NCBI GenBank assembly: GCA_025359205.1
Contig: JANYHD010000006.1
Coordinates: forward strand, 1 to 53,515
Direction of reading: 5' to 3'
Source: Gammaproteobacteria bacterium
GTDB lineage: Bacteria > Pseudomonadota > Gammaproteobacteria > Steroidobacterales > Steroidobacteraceae
DNA length: 53,515 nucleotides
Below are positions 8,123 through 16,563 of the stretch, piece after piece. The position numbers and the translations under genes were made by a program. Position 1 is the stretch's first letter. Each line of letters begins with the position of its first letter. Below the pieces are notes generated by a model. It did no database searches. It worked only from the letters and a program-made list of their open reading frames with translations, and was not told the DNA's origin.

Positions 8123-9083
8123 GCTGCTGGTCATTGATCTCGTCGCGCGGCCGGTAAGGCGCTTCGAGAAAGGCACGCTCCGCGGCGTCAAGCCGCAGCC
8201 CCAGCGCGGCCACGGCCACGTCGAGGTGCGCCGGCTTCGCGGCACCGACGATCGGAACGTTGTGATTGGGACTGCCTCCGACCCAGGCCATGGCCACTTG
8301 CGCCCGGCTCGCTCCGCGGCGCACGGCCACCTCGCGCACGCGGCGCGCGATTTCGCAGTCGATGCCGTCGCCGTAGAATTCCTGGTAGAGATCGTGACTC
8401 GTACGCGCAGTGCCGGTATCGCGCGCGAGGAAGCCACGCGCGAGCGGGCTGAAGGTCGTGACGACGATGCCCTGGTCCCGGCAATAGGGGAACATCTCCC
8501 GCTCTTCCTCGCGGTACAGCAGGTTGTACTGGCACTGCATGTTGACAAATGGCGTCCAGCCGTTCATCGCCGCCACGTGGTTCATCTTCGCGAACTGCCA
8601 CGCATACATCGTGGACGCGCCGAGGTAGCGCACCTTGCCGGACCGGACCGTGTCGTGCAGCGCCTCCATCGTTTCCTCAACGGGCGTTTCCGCGTCGAAG
8701 GCGTGGATCACGTACAGGTCGACGTAGTCGGTACCCATGCGCGCCAGCGAGCGATCGATGGAGGTCGCGATGTGCGATCGTGACAGGCCACGATCGTGTG
8801 GATCGTCGCTCATCGGGTAGTAGACCTTGGTCGCCAGCACCAGCTGTTCGCGGGCGCTCATCCTGAGCAGGTTCTGGCCAACGACCTCTTCGTTGCGGCC
8901 GATGGAATACCAATCCGCCATGTCGAAGAAATTGATGCCAAGGTCGAGCGCACGCCGCAGGATCGGAATCGAATCCGGTTCGTCGAGCACCCAGGCCTTC
9001 CAGCTGGAGCTGCCCATCGACATCGTGCCGAGGCACAGTTGCGACACCTTGAGTTCCGTCCGCCCGAACTGAATGTAATCCAT
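8088..9083 (-). CDS. Aldo/keto reductase
   Basis: NADPH-dependent oxidoreductase of 331 residues. The catalytic tetrad is visible as Asp54, Tyr59, Lys86 and His127, in FFDMADWYS, ATKVYY and VIHAFD. The N-terminus MDYIQFGRTELKVSQLCLGTM is typical of the family. The start is the ATG at 9081-9083; the 58 extra upstream codons of the open frame are arginine-rich and not conserved. It follows the unknown 139-residue gene by 11 bp and is probably the last gene of the minus-strand run. It is convergent with the TPP enzyme gene and overlaps it by 35 bp. It probably reduces or oxidises a sugar-like or aldehyde intermediate; the specificity cannot be read. Confidence 0.88.
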   Translation of the reverse strand: MDYIQFGRTELKVSQLCLGTMSMGSSSWKAWVLDEPDSIPILRRALDLGINFFDMADWYSIGRNEEVVGQNLLRMSAREQLVLATKVYYPMSDDPHDRGLSRSHIATSIDRSLARMGTDYVDLYVIHAFDAETPVEETMEALHDTVRSGKVRYLGASTMYAWQFAKMNHVAAMNGWTPFVNMQCQYNLLYREEEREMFPYCRDQGIVVTTFSPLARGFLARDTGTARTSHDLYQEFYGDGIDCEIARRVREVAVRRGASRAQVAMAWVGGSPNHNVPIVGAAKPAHLDVAVAALGLRLDAAERAFLEAPYRPRDEINDQQLMRRPRALHPD

Positions 9084-9094
9084 GCGAACCCTCG

Positions 9095-9514
9095 CTATAC
9101 GCGCCAGCGGCGTTGCTCGCTTGCCGGCAGATCGTAGCTGGCCAGTAGCGCAGCCAGCCGCTGTGCCTCCAGCGCGGCATCGACATCTCCGCGGACGATA
9201 TGGCGGGGCGGCAGCGCCACGCCCCGGTGTCGAAGCAGTGGAGCCAGACGACGCCAATGGAGCCCGTTGCCCGGCTCCTCCCGCAGGCCTATGGCCACCA
9301 CGGCATAGCCGTGGTGTGCATATTCCGCGAGCTGATCGGCGATGACGGCAAGCAGCAGGCGATGCTCGCCCGCTGGTGGCAGCTGCAGCACACCATAGTC
9401 GCTCGCTTCCAGCACGCCGAGCACGTCAGGCAGCGCCGTACGAATCCGCGGCGGCGGATTGACGAGTACATCGGGCACCAGCGCCATGCGCCAGCCACGT
9501 GCATCACGGTTCAC
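9095..9514 (-). CDS. Unknown protein translationally coupled to TudS-like gene
   Basis: Open frame of 139 codons beginning with a GTG whose bases overlap the TGA of the TudS-like gene (GTGA), or alternatively with an ATG at 9487. It is followed 11 bp later by the aldo/keto reductase. It has no signal peptide or membrane segment and looks like a soluble alpha/beta protein (EASDYGVLQLPPAGE, LLLAVIADQLAEYAHHGYAVVAIGL). I recognise no family. The phrase VLQLPPAG echoes the LLQLPCPE phrase of the upstream TudS-like protein, which could mean a distant, cysteine-free relative of that fold. The coupled position and the codon use support a real gene. Confidence 0.6.
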   Translation of the reverse strand: MNRDARGWRMALVPDVLVNPPPRIRTALPDVLGVLEASDYGVLQLPPAGEHRLLLAVIADQLAEYAHHGYAVVAIGLREEPGNGLHWRRLAPLLRHRGVALPPRHIVRGDVDAALEAQRLAALLASYDLPASEQRRWRV

Positions 9515-10113
9515 GGCCCGTCCGATTCCTCGCCGCGCGAACGCGCGGCGCTTTCACGGCCATCCAGGAACTGCTCCAGATCGCGGCGCGAACCCGCTTC
9601 ATCGACGCGCCCCATGTCCAACGCCCAACCCGTGGCGGGCACGGGCGGCAGGCCTCGACGCGCCAGCTCAGCCTCCAACTCCTCGATCCATATACCCCGG
9701 CGAGGGACGATCTCCCAGTCATCTTCCGGCCGATTGGGTCGGCCGCCCCAATCGGGTTTGCTGGAAGTGAAGCGCACGCCGGTCGAGGGACTACCGTCGA
9801 GCCCAATCAAGATGACCTCATCTCCCTCTCGCAGATGACGCTCGATCAGCGGCGCGATCGCCTGGGCCAGTCGCCGACAGTGAGCCCGGTACGCCGGAGT
9901 GTCATATTGCTCATAGACGGCCCACCAACGACGCGCACCCGCAAAGGACAACTCAGGGCACGGCAGCTGCAGCAGCTGGTACCCGCGGCTGCGCAGTGCT
10001 TCCACGACCGGACTGACCAGGCCCGGGTAACGGGCGCCCTCGCAGACCTTGGCGTTCTGATTCAGGAGGCAGTTGGCAACCAGCGCCACCTTGCGCGGCG
10101 TGTGCTGTTCCAT
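9511..10113 (-). CDS. TudS/DUF523-related putative desulfidase (CD3072-like)
   Basis: Soluble protein of 200 residues with the layout of TudS-related proteins. It has Cys15 and Cys24 in NCLLNQNAKVCEGARYPG, Cys52 in LPCPEL, the RRWW...YEQYDTP...CR segment, and GLDGSPSTGV near 104-112. The related thiouracil desulfidase TudS holds an Fe-S cluster on three cysteines and removes sulfur from 2-thiouracil. Here the SPSCG cysteine of the DUF523 family is Thr111, so cluster binding may differ, perhaps using Cys24 or Cys79. The ATG at 10113 is favoured; the longer frame upstream is not conserved. It lies 20 bp after a cyclic-ureide-hydrolase-like gene. The function is inferred. Confidence 0.7.
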   Translation of the reverse strand: MEQHTPRKVALVANCLLNQNAKVCEGARYPGLVSPVVEALRSRGYQLLQLPCPELSFAGARRWWAVYEQYDTPAYRAHCRRLAQAIAPLIERHLREGDEVILIGLDGSPSTGVRFTSSKPDWGGRPNRPEDDWEIVPRRGIWIEELEAELARRGLPPVPATGWALDMGRVDEAGSRRDLEQFLDGRESAARSRGEESDGP

Positions 10114-10133
10114 GTGCGGACTCGCTCCGTGCC

Positions 10134-11075
10134 TCAGCGACCAGGCACCGTGTTTGTGGCCACTGACGCAGGATGCTGTGCGATCCAATGGCGCGCAATG
10201 CGCTCCCGGCTGCAAAGCCATACGCCGTCGTGGCCCTGGATGTGATCGAGCAAGCGCGCCAGCGCCCCAAGCCGCCCGGGTCGGCCGATGATGCGGCCGT
10301 GTAGTCCGACCGTCATCATCCGTGGCCGGCCCTTGCAACCTGACTGGTACAACCAATCGAAGGCATCGCGGCAATATATGAAGAAATCTTCGCCCGTGGC
10401 GAAATCTCCGCCGCGCTGCAAGCGACTGTCATTGGTGTCGAAACTATAGGGAACAATGAGATGGTCCGTCCTGCCGACGCGCGTCCAATAGGGCAGATCG
10501 TCGTTGTAGGCATCACTGTCGTAAAGAAATCCACCCGTCTCGACGACGAGCCGGCGCGTGTTGAGTCCTGGCCGGCCGGTATACCACCCGACCGGCCGGC
10601 GACCAATGAGTCGCGTGATGACTTCAATGTTGCGCCGCATGTCGGCGCGTTCCACTGCTTCAGGGATGTCCTGATAGTCGATCCAGCGATGTCCGTGGCA
10701 GGCGACCTCAAGTCCGCTTTCGGCAATGGCCGCGGCGGCCTCGGGATTGCGCTCGAGTGCCATGCCTACTGCATAAACCGTGCTATCGACCCCGCGCTCG
10801 CGGAGCACGCGCATGATTTCCCAGAACCCCACGCGGCTGCCATATTCGAACAGCGACTCGACGTTCAGATTGCGTGCATCCGGCAAAGGGTCGGCACCGA
10901 TGTCGGTCAGCACGGACTCGGAATGACTGTCGTCATGCAGAATGCAGGACTCGCCGCCCTCTTCGTAGTTGAGGACGATGGACACGGCGATCCGCGCGTC
11001 ATCAGGCCAGCGCGGGTCGGGCGGGTGCTGGCCAAAGCCGCGCAGGTCGCGGGGATAGATCTCTGGATCACTCAT
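10134..11075 (-). CDS. Polysaccharide-deacetylase-fold hydrolase, PuuE-allantoinase-like
   Basis: Protein of 313 residues of the NodB/CE4 fold. Its N-terminus, PRDLRGFGQHPPDPRWP followed by VLNYEEGGE, is the typical start of metal-independent allantoinases (PuuE), which open the hydantoin ring of allantoin. Further family marks are GSRVGFWEI, ACHGHRWID, GWYTGRPGLNTR and YDSDAYNDDLPYW. The start is the ATG at 11073-11075, which overlaps the stop of the epimerase gene (ATGA). An M20 amidohydrolase of the allantoate/N-carbamoyl type is two genes upstream, which supports sequential opening of a cyclic ureide. A peptidoglycan or chitin deacetylase is less likely, because there is no signal peptide. 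Confidence 0.8.
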   Translation of the reverse strand: MSDPEIYPRDLRGFGQHPPDPRWPDDARIAVSIVLNYEEGGESCILHDDSHSESVLTDIGADPLPDARNLNVESLFEYGSRVGFWEIMRVLRERGVDSTVYAVGMALERNPEAAAAIAESGLEVACHGHRWIDYQDIPEAVERADMRRNIEVITRLIGRRPVGWYTGRPGLNTRRLVVETGGFLYDSDAYNDDLPYWTRVGRTDHLIVPYSFDTNDSRLQRGGDFATGEDFFIYCRDAFDWLYQSGCKGRPRMMTVGLHGRIIGRPGRLGALARLLDHIQGHDGVWLCSRERIARHWIAQHPASVATNTVPGR

Positions 11076-12100
11076 GCGTGCCGCTGCGCCTCGATCCATT
11101 GCATGTAAGCATGCAGCGCCTCGCGTACCGGCCGTGGCCGCCAGCCGGTTTCCGTCGTGATGCGGGAAATATCGTACGCCCCCCACATGCCGTCGCGCAG
11201 GCTCGCATCCTGCAGGATATCGGCTTGCGCATCCGCGGTGACTACGGCGTGAAACCCGGGCGAGCGCTGCGCCGCCCATTCCACCAGCTCGGGCGTAGTC
11301 GTGGCGCAGCCTTGCGCGATGTTGTAGGCACTGTAGCGCAGCGCGGGCGCACGCAGCAGCGCGGCGATACCCCGCGCCACGTCTTCCGCATGAACGTAAT
11401 CGCCCACCCCGGCGAGCGTGTTCACGCGCACGCACTTCTCTCCGGCCACCGCCATGTGTGCGATGCGATTCGGAACATGCCGATGATTGCGGCTGGCCGT
11501 CACGCGATCCATCGTGCCGTATACCGACGAGAGCCGCACCGAAGTCGTTGCGAGGCCGAACAGGTCGCCATAACGTTCGGTGATCAGTTCGGATGCCAGC
11601 TTCGAGATGCCGTACAAGCGGCGCGGCATGACGTAGCCATCCTCCGGCAGCGGCTCTCCCGGACGGTCAGGTCCGTGGTGTTTGTACACGGCGCCGGAAC
11701 TGACGTAGATGAACCTGGGCGGGCGGCTGAGGCTTCGAACCCAATCGAGAACCGCCACCGTGCCCATGACGTTGACGTCAATGATCCGGCCCGGATGCTC
11801 CGCCTCGGGTTCACTGCGCGCTTCCGCCGCCGAGCCGCGCGATATGGGCGTCACGGTGGCGCCGTGTACGACATTGCGCACGTCTTCGTCCTGCAGCGCC
11901 TCGCGCCATTGCCCGGGCCGGGTGACGTCCGCCGTCACGACCTTCATGCGCTGTTTGAAGGGAGCGAAGTACCGCTGCGCAGCCGCGTCCAATGGAGCGG
12001 CGTCGAGCACGACCACGCGCTCGTCGGGATTGGCCTCCAGCCAATGGCGTGCAAGCACGCTCATGACGAAGCCCGTCGCACCGGTGACCAGCAAGGTCAT
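11072..12100 (-). CDS. NAD-dependent epimerase/dehydratase (extended SDR)
   Basis: Cytosolic enzyme of 342 residues. It has the Rossmann motif TGATGFV near the start and active-site Tyr-Lys in YGISKLASE near 180, preceded by YVSSGAVYK with the catalytic Ser. The family works on nucleotide sugars or similar hydroxy/keto compounds. It is coupled on both sides by ATGA overlaps: its start overlaps the M20 gene stop and its stop overlaps the PuuE-like start. It is therefore part of the same pathway although the substrate is not readable. The nucleotide-sugar link is weak because neither neighbour is a glycosyltransferase. Confidence 0.85.
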   Translation of the reverse strand: MTLLVTGATGFVMSVLARHWLEANPDERVVVLDAAPLDAAAQRYFAPFKQRMKVVTADVTRPGQWREALQDEDVRNVVHGATVTPISRGSAAEARSEPEAEHPGRIIDVNVMGTVAVLDWVRSLSRPPRFIYVSSGAVYKHHGPDRPGEPLPEDGYVMPRRLYGISKLASELITERYGDLFGLATTSVRLSSVYGTMDRVTASRNHRHVPNRIAHMAVAGEKCVRVNTLAGVGDYVHAEDVARGIAALLRAPALRYSAYNIAQGCATTTPELVEWAAQRSPGFHAVVTADAQADILQDASLRDGMWGAYDISRITTETGWRPRPVREALHAYMQWIEAQRHA

Positions 12101-13341
12101 GGCAGCGGCAGGTTCATCAGCAGGCCCAACAGGGCTCGCGCCCCGGCATCGAAGTCTTCAAGTGTCATGGCCTCATCGGGATTGTGGCTGCCGTTCTCGT
12201 TGCGCACGAAGATCATACCCGTTGGGATGCCCACTTTCGCGAACACCGCCGCATCATGCCCGGCGCCGCTCGGCATTTCGTAGGGCTGCTGCAGCTGTGC
12301 GAGCAGGCCGGCGCGCAGCCGTTCGTCCATGACGGCCGGCGGCGAATCGCTGGTGGCGCCGAGGTCGAAGGCGACGCGATAGGAATCGCCAATACGTACG
12401 GCTGCGTGGCGCGCTTCGCCGGCGACTTCATCCATGAACTGCTGCGATATGCTGCGGATATCAATGACGAAGTGCGTCTCGCCGGCAATCTTGCTGGGCG
12501 CATGGCAGGCGGCGTCGGTATACAGTTCGCCAAAGGTGATCGTCAGGTCAGCGCCCCGTTGTTCGTACTGCAGCCAGATCGATTCCAGGTGATGCAACAG
12601 GGCCACGGTCGCGGCGACCGCGTCGTGCCGGTGCGGCCGATTGACGGCGCCCGAATGCGCGTATTGGCCGAAGCAGCGGGCATTGCGGAATCGCTTGCAG
12701 CCGCGGATACCCGTCACCACGGCGGCTGGCAATCGCTCGGCGACCAGCGTCGGGCCCTGCTCGATATGCAACTCCAGGTAGGCACGGATGCCAGCGGGAT
12801 CGAGCAGCACACGTCGCTCGCGGATCGGCCGCGGATCGAAACCGCGCTCCAGCAGCGTTGCTTCCAGGCTCCGTCCATTGTCCGAGCGCGTGACCGCGAG
12901 GCAGGCGGGATCAAGCAGCCCAAAGGCGCCGCCGCTGCCCAGATAGGAAATATTGAACCAGGAAGATTCCTCGGCGCGAATGCCCATCACCGTGACATCG
13001 CAATCCAGCTGCTTGCCGGCGCTCCTGAGCGCCGACGCGACCCACAGTCCCGCCACCACCCCGGCCGCACCGTCGTAGTTGCCGCTTTGCGGAGAGCTGT
13101 CGAGATGCGATCCGATGATGATGCGCGGAGCCCGCCGGTCGCGGCCGGGCAGCGTCATCATCAGGTTGCCGATGGCATCGACGGAGACTTCCAGACCCAG
13201 GGCCAGTGCTGCCGAGCGGATGATATCGTGTGCGGCCTGTTCCCCATCGCCGAAGCTGTCGCGCACGATGCCCCGCCCCTGCCTGGTGGCTCGGTCGAGG
13301 GCATCGAAAAGCTTTGCCGCGAGCTCAATTTCAGGTTGCAT
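12097..13341 (-). CDS. M20-family Zn-dependent amidohydrolase (allantoate/N-carbamoyl-amino-acid hydrolase type)
   Basis: Soluble enzyme of 414 residues, the usual length for HyuC/AllC-like hydrolases. The metal ligands are visible: His79 in GSHLDS, Asp90 in GNYDGAAG, Glu124/Glu125 in RAEESSWF, His192 in LHIEQGP and His386 in GSHNPDE. GAGHDAA near 360 binds substrate in the family. Members split N-carbamoyl or ureido groups from allantoate, N-carbamoyl-beta-alanine or related compounds. It is the first gene of the minus-strand run and starts 59 bp from a divergent SDR gene. A TACAAT at 13368-13373 (read on the minus strand) could be its -10 element. The exact substrate is unknown. Confidence 0.87.
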   Translation of the reverse strand: MQPEIELAAKLFDALDRATRQGRGIVRDSFGDGEQAAHDIIRSAALALGLEVSVDAIGNLMMTLPGRDRRAPRIIIGSHLDSSPQSGNYDGAAGVVAGLWVASALRSAGKQLDCDVTVMGIRAEESSWFNISYLGSGGAFGLLDPACLAVTRSDNGRSLEATLLERGFDPRPIRERRVLLDPAGIRAYLELHIEQGPTLVAERLPAAVVTGIRGCKRFRNARCFGQYAHSGAVNRPHRHDAVAATVALLHHLESIWLQYEQRGADLTITFGELYTDAACHAPSKIAGETHFVIDIRSISQQFMDEVAGEARHAAVRIGDSYRVAFDLGATSDSPPAVMDERLRAGLLAQLQQPYEMPSGAGHDAAVFAKVGIPTGMIFVRNENGSHNPDEAMTLEDFDAGARALLGLLMNLPLP

Positions 13342-13400
13342 GGCTTCGGTCGGCCTGACGTTGCGGTATTGTAACCGTCGCCCAAGCGGGGGATCGCCTA

Positions 13401-14177
13401 ATGTCCAATATGCTTGCAGGAAAGATCGCCGTCGTCACGGGTGGAAGTTCCGGTATTGGCCGCGCGATCGCCGCCAGCTTTGCGGCCGAAGGTGCCGCCG
13501 TGGTGGTGGCCGACATCGTCGACGAGCCGCTCGAGGGCGGTGAATCCACACTGGAGCTGATTCGCCGATCCGGCGGGACGGTGGCGTACCAGCGGGTCGA
13601 TGTCAGCCAGTGGGACGACATCGATCGCCTGGTCAGCGTGACCGTGGCGCGCCACGGCCGCCTCGACGTGATGGTGAACAATGCGGCGATCTACTCGGGG
13701 ACACCGCTCCTTGAGACCACCCTGGCGCAATGGGAACAGGTCATGTCGGTCAATCTGACTGGCATGTTTCACGGTTGCAAACGCGCCATCCAGCAGATGC
13801 TGGCGCAGGAACCACGCAACGAGGTGCGGGGGCGGCTCATCAATCTGGGATCACAGCAGGGCATCGTATCCGCGCCGCACGATGCGCCCTACGGAGTGAG
13901 TAAGGCCGGAGCCATCTACCTGACCAGGCAGATCGCCGTGGACTACGCGCAGGACCTGATCGTCTGCAACTGCATCTCGCCGGGCAAGATCGTCACGGGC
14001 CAAGCTGGTTCTCCCTCGGACCCGGCACGCCTGGAAAACGCCCGGCGGCGCACTCCCTGGCCGCGCCTGGGCCGGCCGCAGGACATCGCCAATGCTGCGG
14101 TATTCCTGGCCAGCGATCGGGCCACCTACATCACGGGTTCAAACCTTGTCGTCGACGGCGGCTGGCTCGCGCGCTAG
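13401..14177 (+). CDS. Short-chain dehydrogenase/reductase
   Basis: Classical SDR of 258 residues. It has TGGSSGIG at 13-20, NNAA at 93-96, catalytic Ser151, Tyr164 and Lys168 (YGVSK), and the C-terminal YITGSNLVVDGGWL common to glucose-1-dehydrogenase and 3-oxoacyl-reductase-like members. The ATG has GGGGGA 7 bp upstream. It is divergent from the M20 hydrolase gene and convergent with the SMP-30 gene (10 bp between stops). It may act on a sugar or hydroxy acid made by neighbouring enzymes; the sequence does not show which. Confidence 0.88.
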   Translation: MSNMLAGKIAVVTGGSSGIGRAIAASFAAEGAAVVVADIVDEPLEGGESTLELIRRSGGTVAYQRVDVSQWDDIDRLVSVTVARHGRLDVMVNNAAIYSGTPLLETTLAQWEQVMSVNLTGMFHGCKRAIQQMLAQEPRNEVRGRLINLGSQQGIVSAPHDAPYGVSKAGAIYLTRQIAVDYAQDLIVCNCISPGKIVTGQAGSPSDPARLENARRRTPWPRLGRPQDIANAAVFLASDRATYITGSNLVVDGGWLAR

Positions 14178-14187
14178 GGCCGGGCCG

Positions 14188-15114
14188 TCAGCGATTGGGT
14201 ATCGAGTAAAGCTTGCCGTGGTAGGGAGGCTTGTCGAACTGATCCAGGGCCGTCACATACAAGGTCCTTTCATCCGGGCTGAAGGCGAAATTCGGCACCT
14301 GGATCGACGGCAGGGTCAATTTGCGCAGCAATTTGCCCGCCGCGTCGATCACAAAGATCACGCCGGCGTAGGGCACGTGGTACTCGCGCGCGCTCTGGCC
14401 GAGGTAGATCTGGCCGCGTGAGTCGATCTTTACTCCGTCGGGCCAGATGTGCACCGCGTGATGCGCCAGGTCATCGAGATTGACGACGATGCGCCGGTCC
14501 GACAGCGACCCGTCAGCGCCGATCCTGAATTTAAGCAACCGATTTTCGTCCGTCTCGACCACATACAGGATCGTGCCGTCCTTCGATACCGCGAGGCCGT
14601 TGGCATTGTGCACGTCATCGGCTTTCAGGCTGACGGTCCCGTCCGCGGCGATGTAGAACACCTTGCCGTCGATGGCATCCCCATGACTGCCGGAGGTGGT
14701 GAAATAGGTGCCACCGCGGCCATCGGGCGCGAGATCATTGGGTCCGACGAACGAGCGCCCGTCCTTGTCATGGGTGTAGGGCGCCAGCACTTTTCCATCA
14801 GCCGCGATGCGGCCGATCGTGCCATTGTCGTAGCAGGTAGTGAGGAATTCCCCGCGACCTGTCGGCGCCACTGCCGATTGTCCGCAGCCCTGTTCGGCCG
14901 AAAAGATGCGGTTCTGCTTCCCATCCCAGACCATGACCGCATTGCGGCCATATTCCACGTAGTACAGCTTGTCCTGGTACCAGATTGGACCCTCGGGGTA
15001 GTACGCGTCTGCGTTGAGCACCCGGATGCCGCTCTGGGCGAAGCAAGGCAAGGCGGCCAGGCACGCGATGATGCAAGCAGGAACTGACCGCCGGCCGGAA
15101 TCGTGCGTGCGCAT
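14188..15114 (-). CDS. Exported SMP-30/gluconolactonase-family beta-propeller
   Basis: Protein of about 308 residues with a signal peptide (hydrophobic IIACLAALPCFA, cleavage probably after FAQ) followed by a six-bladed SMP-30 propeller. Family marks include YPEGPIWY near 40, GPNDLAPDGRGGTYFTTSGSHGDA, NANGLAVSKDG and VDIPDG-like HIWPDGVKIDSRGQIYLG; these Glu, Asn and Asp residues usually bind the catalytic divalent metal. The start is either the ATG at 15112-15114 or the GTG just before it; both overlap the MFS gene stop. Lactonases of this family open aldonolactones. Here the enzyme would act in the periplasm, coupled to a transporter. Confidence 0.82.
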   Translation of the reverse strand: MRTHDSGRRSVPACIIACLAALPCFAQSGIRVLNADAYYPEGPIWYQDKLYYVEYGRNAVMVWDGKQNRIFSAEQGCGQSAVAPTGRGEFLTTCYDNGTIGRIAADGKVLAPYTHDKDGRSFVGPNDLAPDGRGGTYFTTSGSHGDAIDGKVFYIAADGTVSLKADDVHNANGLAVSKDGTILYVVETDENRLLKFRIGADGSLSDRRIVVNLDDLAHHAVHIWPDGVKIDSRGQIYLGQSAREYHVPYAGVIFVIDAAGKLLRKLTLPSIQVPNFAFSPDERTLYVTALDQFDKPPYHGKLYSIPNR

Positions 15115-16439
15115 CACGCCGGGTTGCCGACTGGCCGGCCGTCAGCGACGACATAGCCGATGGCGCGTTGCTGGTCGGCGACGATGGTCTTGCTGGCCAT
15201 GCGAAAATGATAGACGGCCCACAACCCCGTCGGTGCGAGCACCAGCAATGCCAGGCGCAGCGAGTGGGCGTCAGCGCCGCCGCTCCCCGCGAACCAGTCG
15301 CTCAACAATCCGACGCCCTGCGGCGCGATGATCAGGTTGAATACGTTGCCGACCACCAATGACCACGCGGTGAACATGGCGCGCATGCGCGGGGGAGCCA
15401 GGTTTTGCATCAGCCCCATGGCGGGACCGATGTAGAAATAGATGGCTGGAATGAACAGCCAGAACATGGTTTTTGCCATCCACAGGGAATGCGTCCAATA
15501 GGCGAGGAACGAGGGGACAGTGGCCAACCCGACTCCCAGCGCCAGCAACCAGACAACGCGCCTGGGATCAGCCATCGCAGGGCGCGAGAGAATCCAGGCG
15601 GTGCCGGCGGTGCCGATAATGCCTCCCACCAGATGGATGTTCCCGGTGACGGCTCCGGCTGCGCCGACATCCAGGTTGTAGGTGCGCATCAGAAAGGCGG
15701 GCGTGAACCAGATCAGGCCCCAACCCCAGAGCGCGCACACGCCGGTGCCCATGACCACATGAAATGCGGCTCGCTGGCGCCACAGAAACCGCAGTGACTC
15801 CATGAGCGATGGCGCGTCGGTGGTGCTCACTGCATCCATCCGGCCCCGCCGCGGTTCGCGCACAGTCAGGAAAATGAGTGTGCCCATGAGTATCCCGGGG
15901 ATTCCCAACGCCAGGAATGCCGCGCGCCAGCCATAGTCCCTGGCAATGGCGCCGGCCACGTTCGCGCCCAGCCAGGCGCCAAGCGGTGCGCCCAGCGCGA
16001 ACACGCCCAGTGCCATGGGCCGCCGGTCCGCCGGAAAGTAATCCGCGATGATGGAATTCGCCGGAGGCGTGCCACCTGCTTCACCGACACCGACGCCGAT
16101 CCGCCCCGCGAGGAATTGCCAATAACTGCGCGCCAGACCGCAGGCCGCGGTAAAGGCCGACCAGGCGATGAGCGATGCCACCAGGATATTGCGGCGGTTA
16201 CGGCGGTCGGCGAGCCACGACATCGGAATGCCGAAGGAAACGTAGAACAGGCCCAGCGGGACGCCAGTGAGAAAACCCGCGCCCGCATCCGTCAGCTTCA
16301 ACTCCAGCCGGATGGGTTCGAGGACGGTGGAGACTACATAGCGGTCGGCAATGTTGACGGCATACACGAGGCACATGACCACGACGACATACCAGCGCTC
16401 GGCAATGTCAGCCGCGCGGGACTCAGCTGTATCAATCAT
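15114..16439 (-). CDS. MFS transporter (organic-anion/sugar-acid type)
   Basis: Inner-membrane protein of 441 residues with about 12 hydrophobic segments. It has the MFS loop motif SWLADRRNRRN after helix 2 and GRIGVGVGEAGGTPPANSIIADYFP in helix 4, a pattern common in spinster-like and hexuronate-type carriers. It is translationally coupled to the exported SMP-30 protein downstream and divergent from a TonB-dependent receptor. The trio therefore looks like an uptake route: outer membrane receptor, periplasmic lactonase, inner-membrane carrier. The substrate is probably a sugar acid or lactone-derived compound, by context only. Confidence 0.87.
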   Translation of the reverse strand: MIDTAESRAADIAERWYVVVVMCLVYAVNIADRYVVSTVLEPIRLELKLTDAGAGFLTGVPLGLFYVSFGIPMSWLADRRNRRNILVASLIAWSAFTAACGLARSYWQFLAGRIGVGVGEAGGTPPANSIIADYFPADRRPMALGVFALGAPLGAWLGANVAGAIARDYGWRAAFLALGIPGILMGTLIFLTVREPRRGRMDAVSTTDAPSLMESLRFLWRQRAAFHVVMGTGVCALWGWGLIWFTPAFLMRTYNLDVGAAGAVTGNIHLVGGIIGTAGTAWILSRPAMADPRRVVWLLALGVGLATVPSFLAYWTHSLWMAKTMFWLFIPAIYFYIGPAMGLMQNLAPPRMRAMFTAWSLVVGNVFNLIIAPQGVGLLSDWFAGSGGADAHSLRLALLVLAPTGLWAVYHFRMASKTIVADQQRAIGYVVADGRPVGNPA

Positions 16440-16472
16440 GGCGTAGCCTTGCGAATGCTGCGGCTATAGTTG

Positions 16473-16502
16473 TTGAAACCGGATCTTTGCCTAGTCTATA
16501 GT
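16473..16502 (+). promoter_or_regulatory. Sigma70-like promoter for TonB-dependent receptor
   Basis: TTGAAA at 16473-16478 and TATAGT at 16497-16502 are separated by 18 bp, 62 bp before the receptor ATG. The hexamer CTATAG occurs twice in this gap (about 16464 and 16496). The upstream copy, read on the minus strand as TATAGC, could serve the divergent MFS gene. The two promoters would then overlap. Confidence 0.5.
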
Positions 16503-16563
16503 CAAAAGAGAGGTAACTGCCCGTAATTCCTCGCGGCGGTACAAGATTGTGGGAGTGCAGCCT

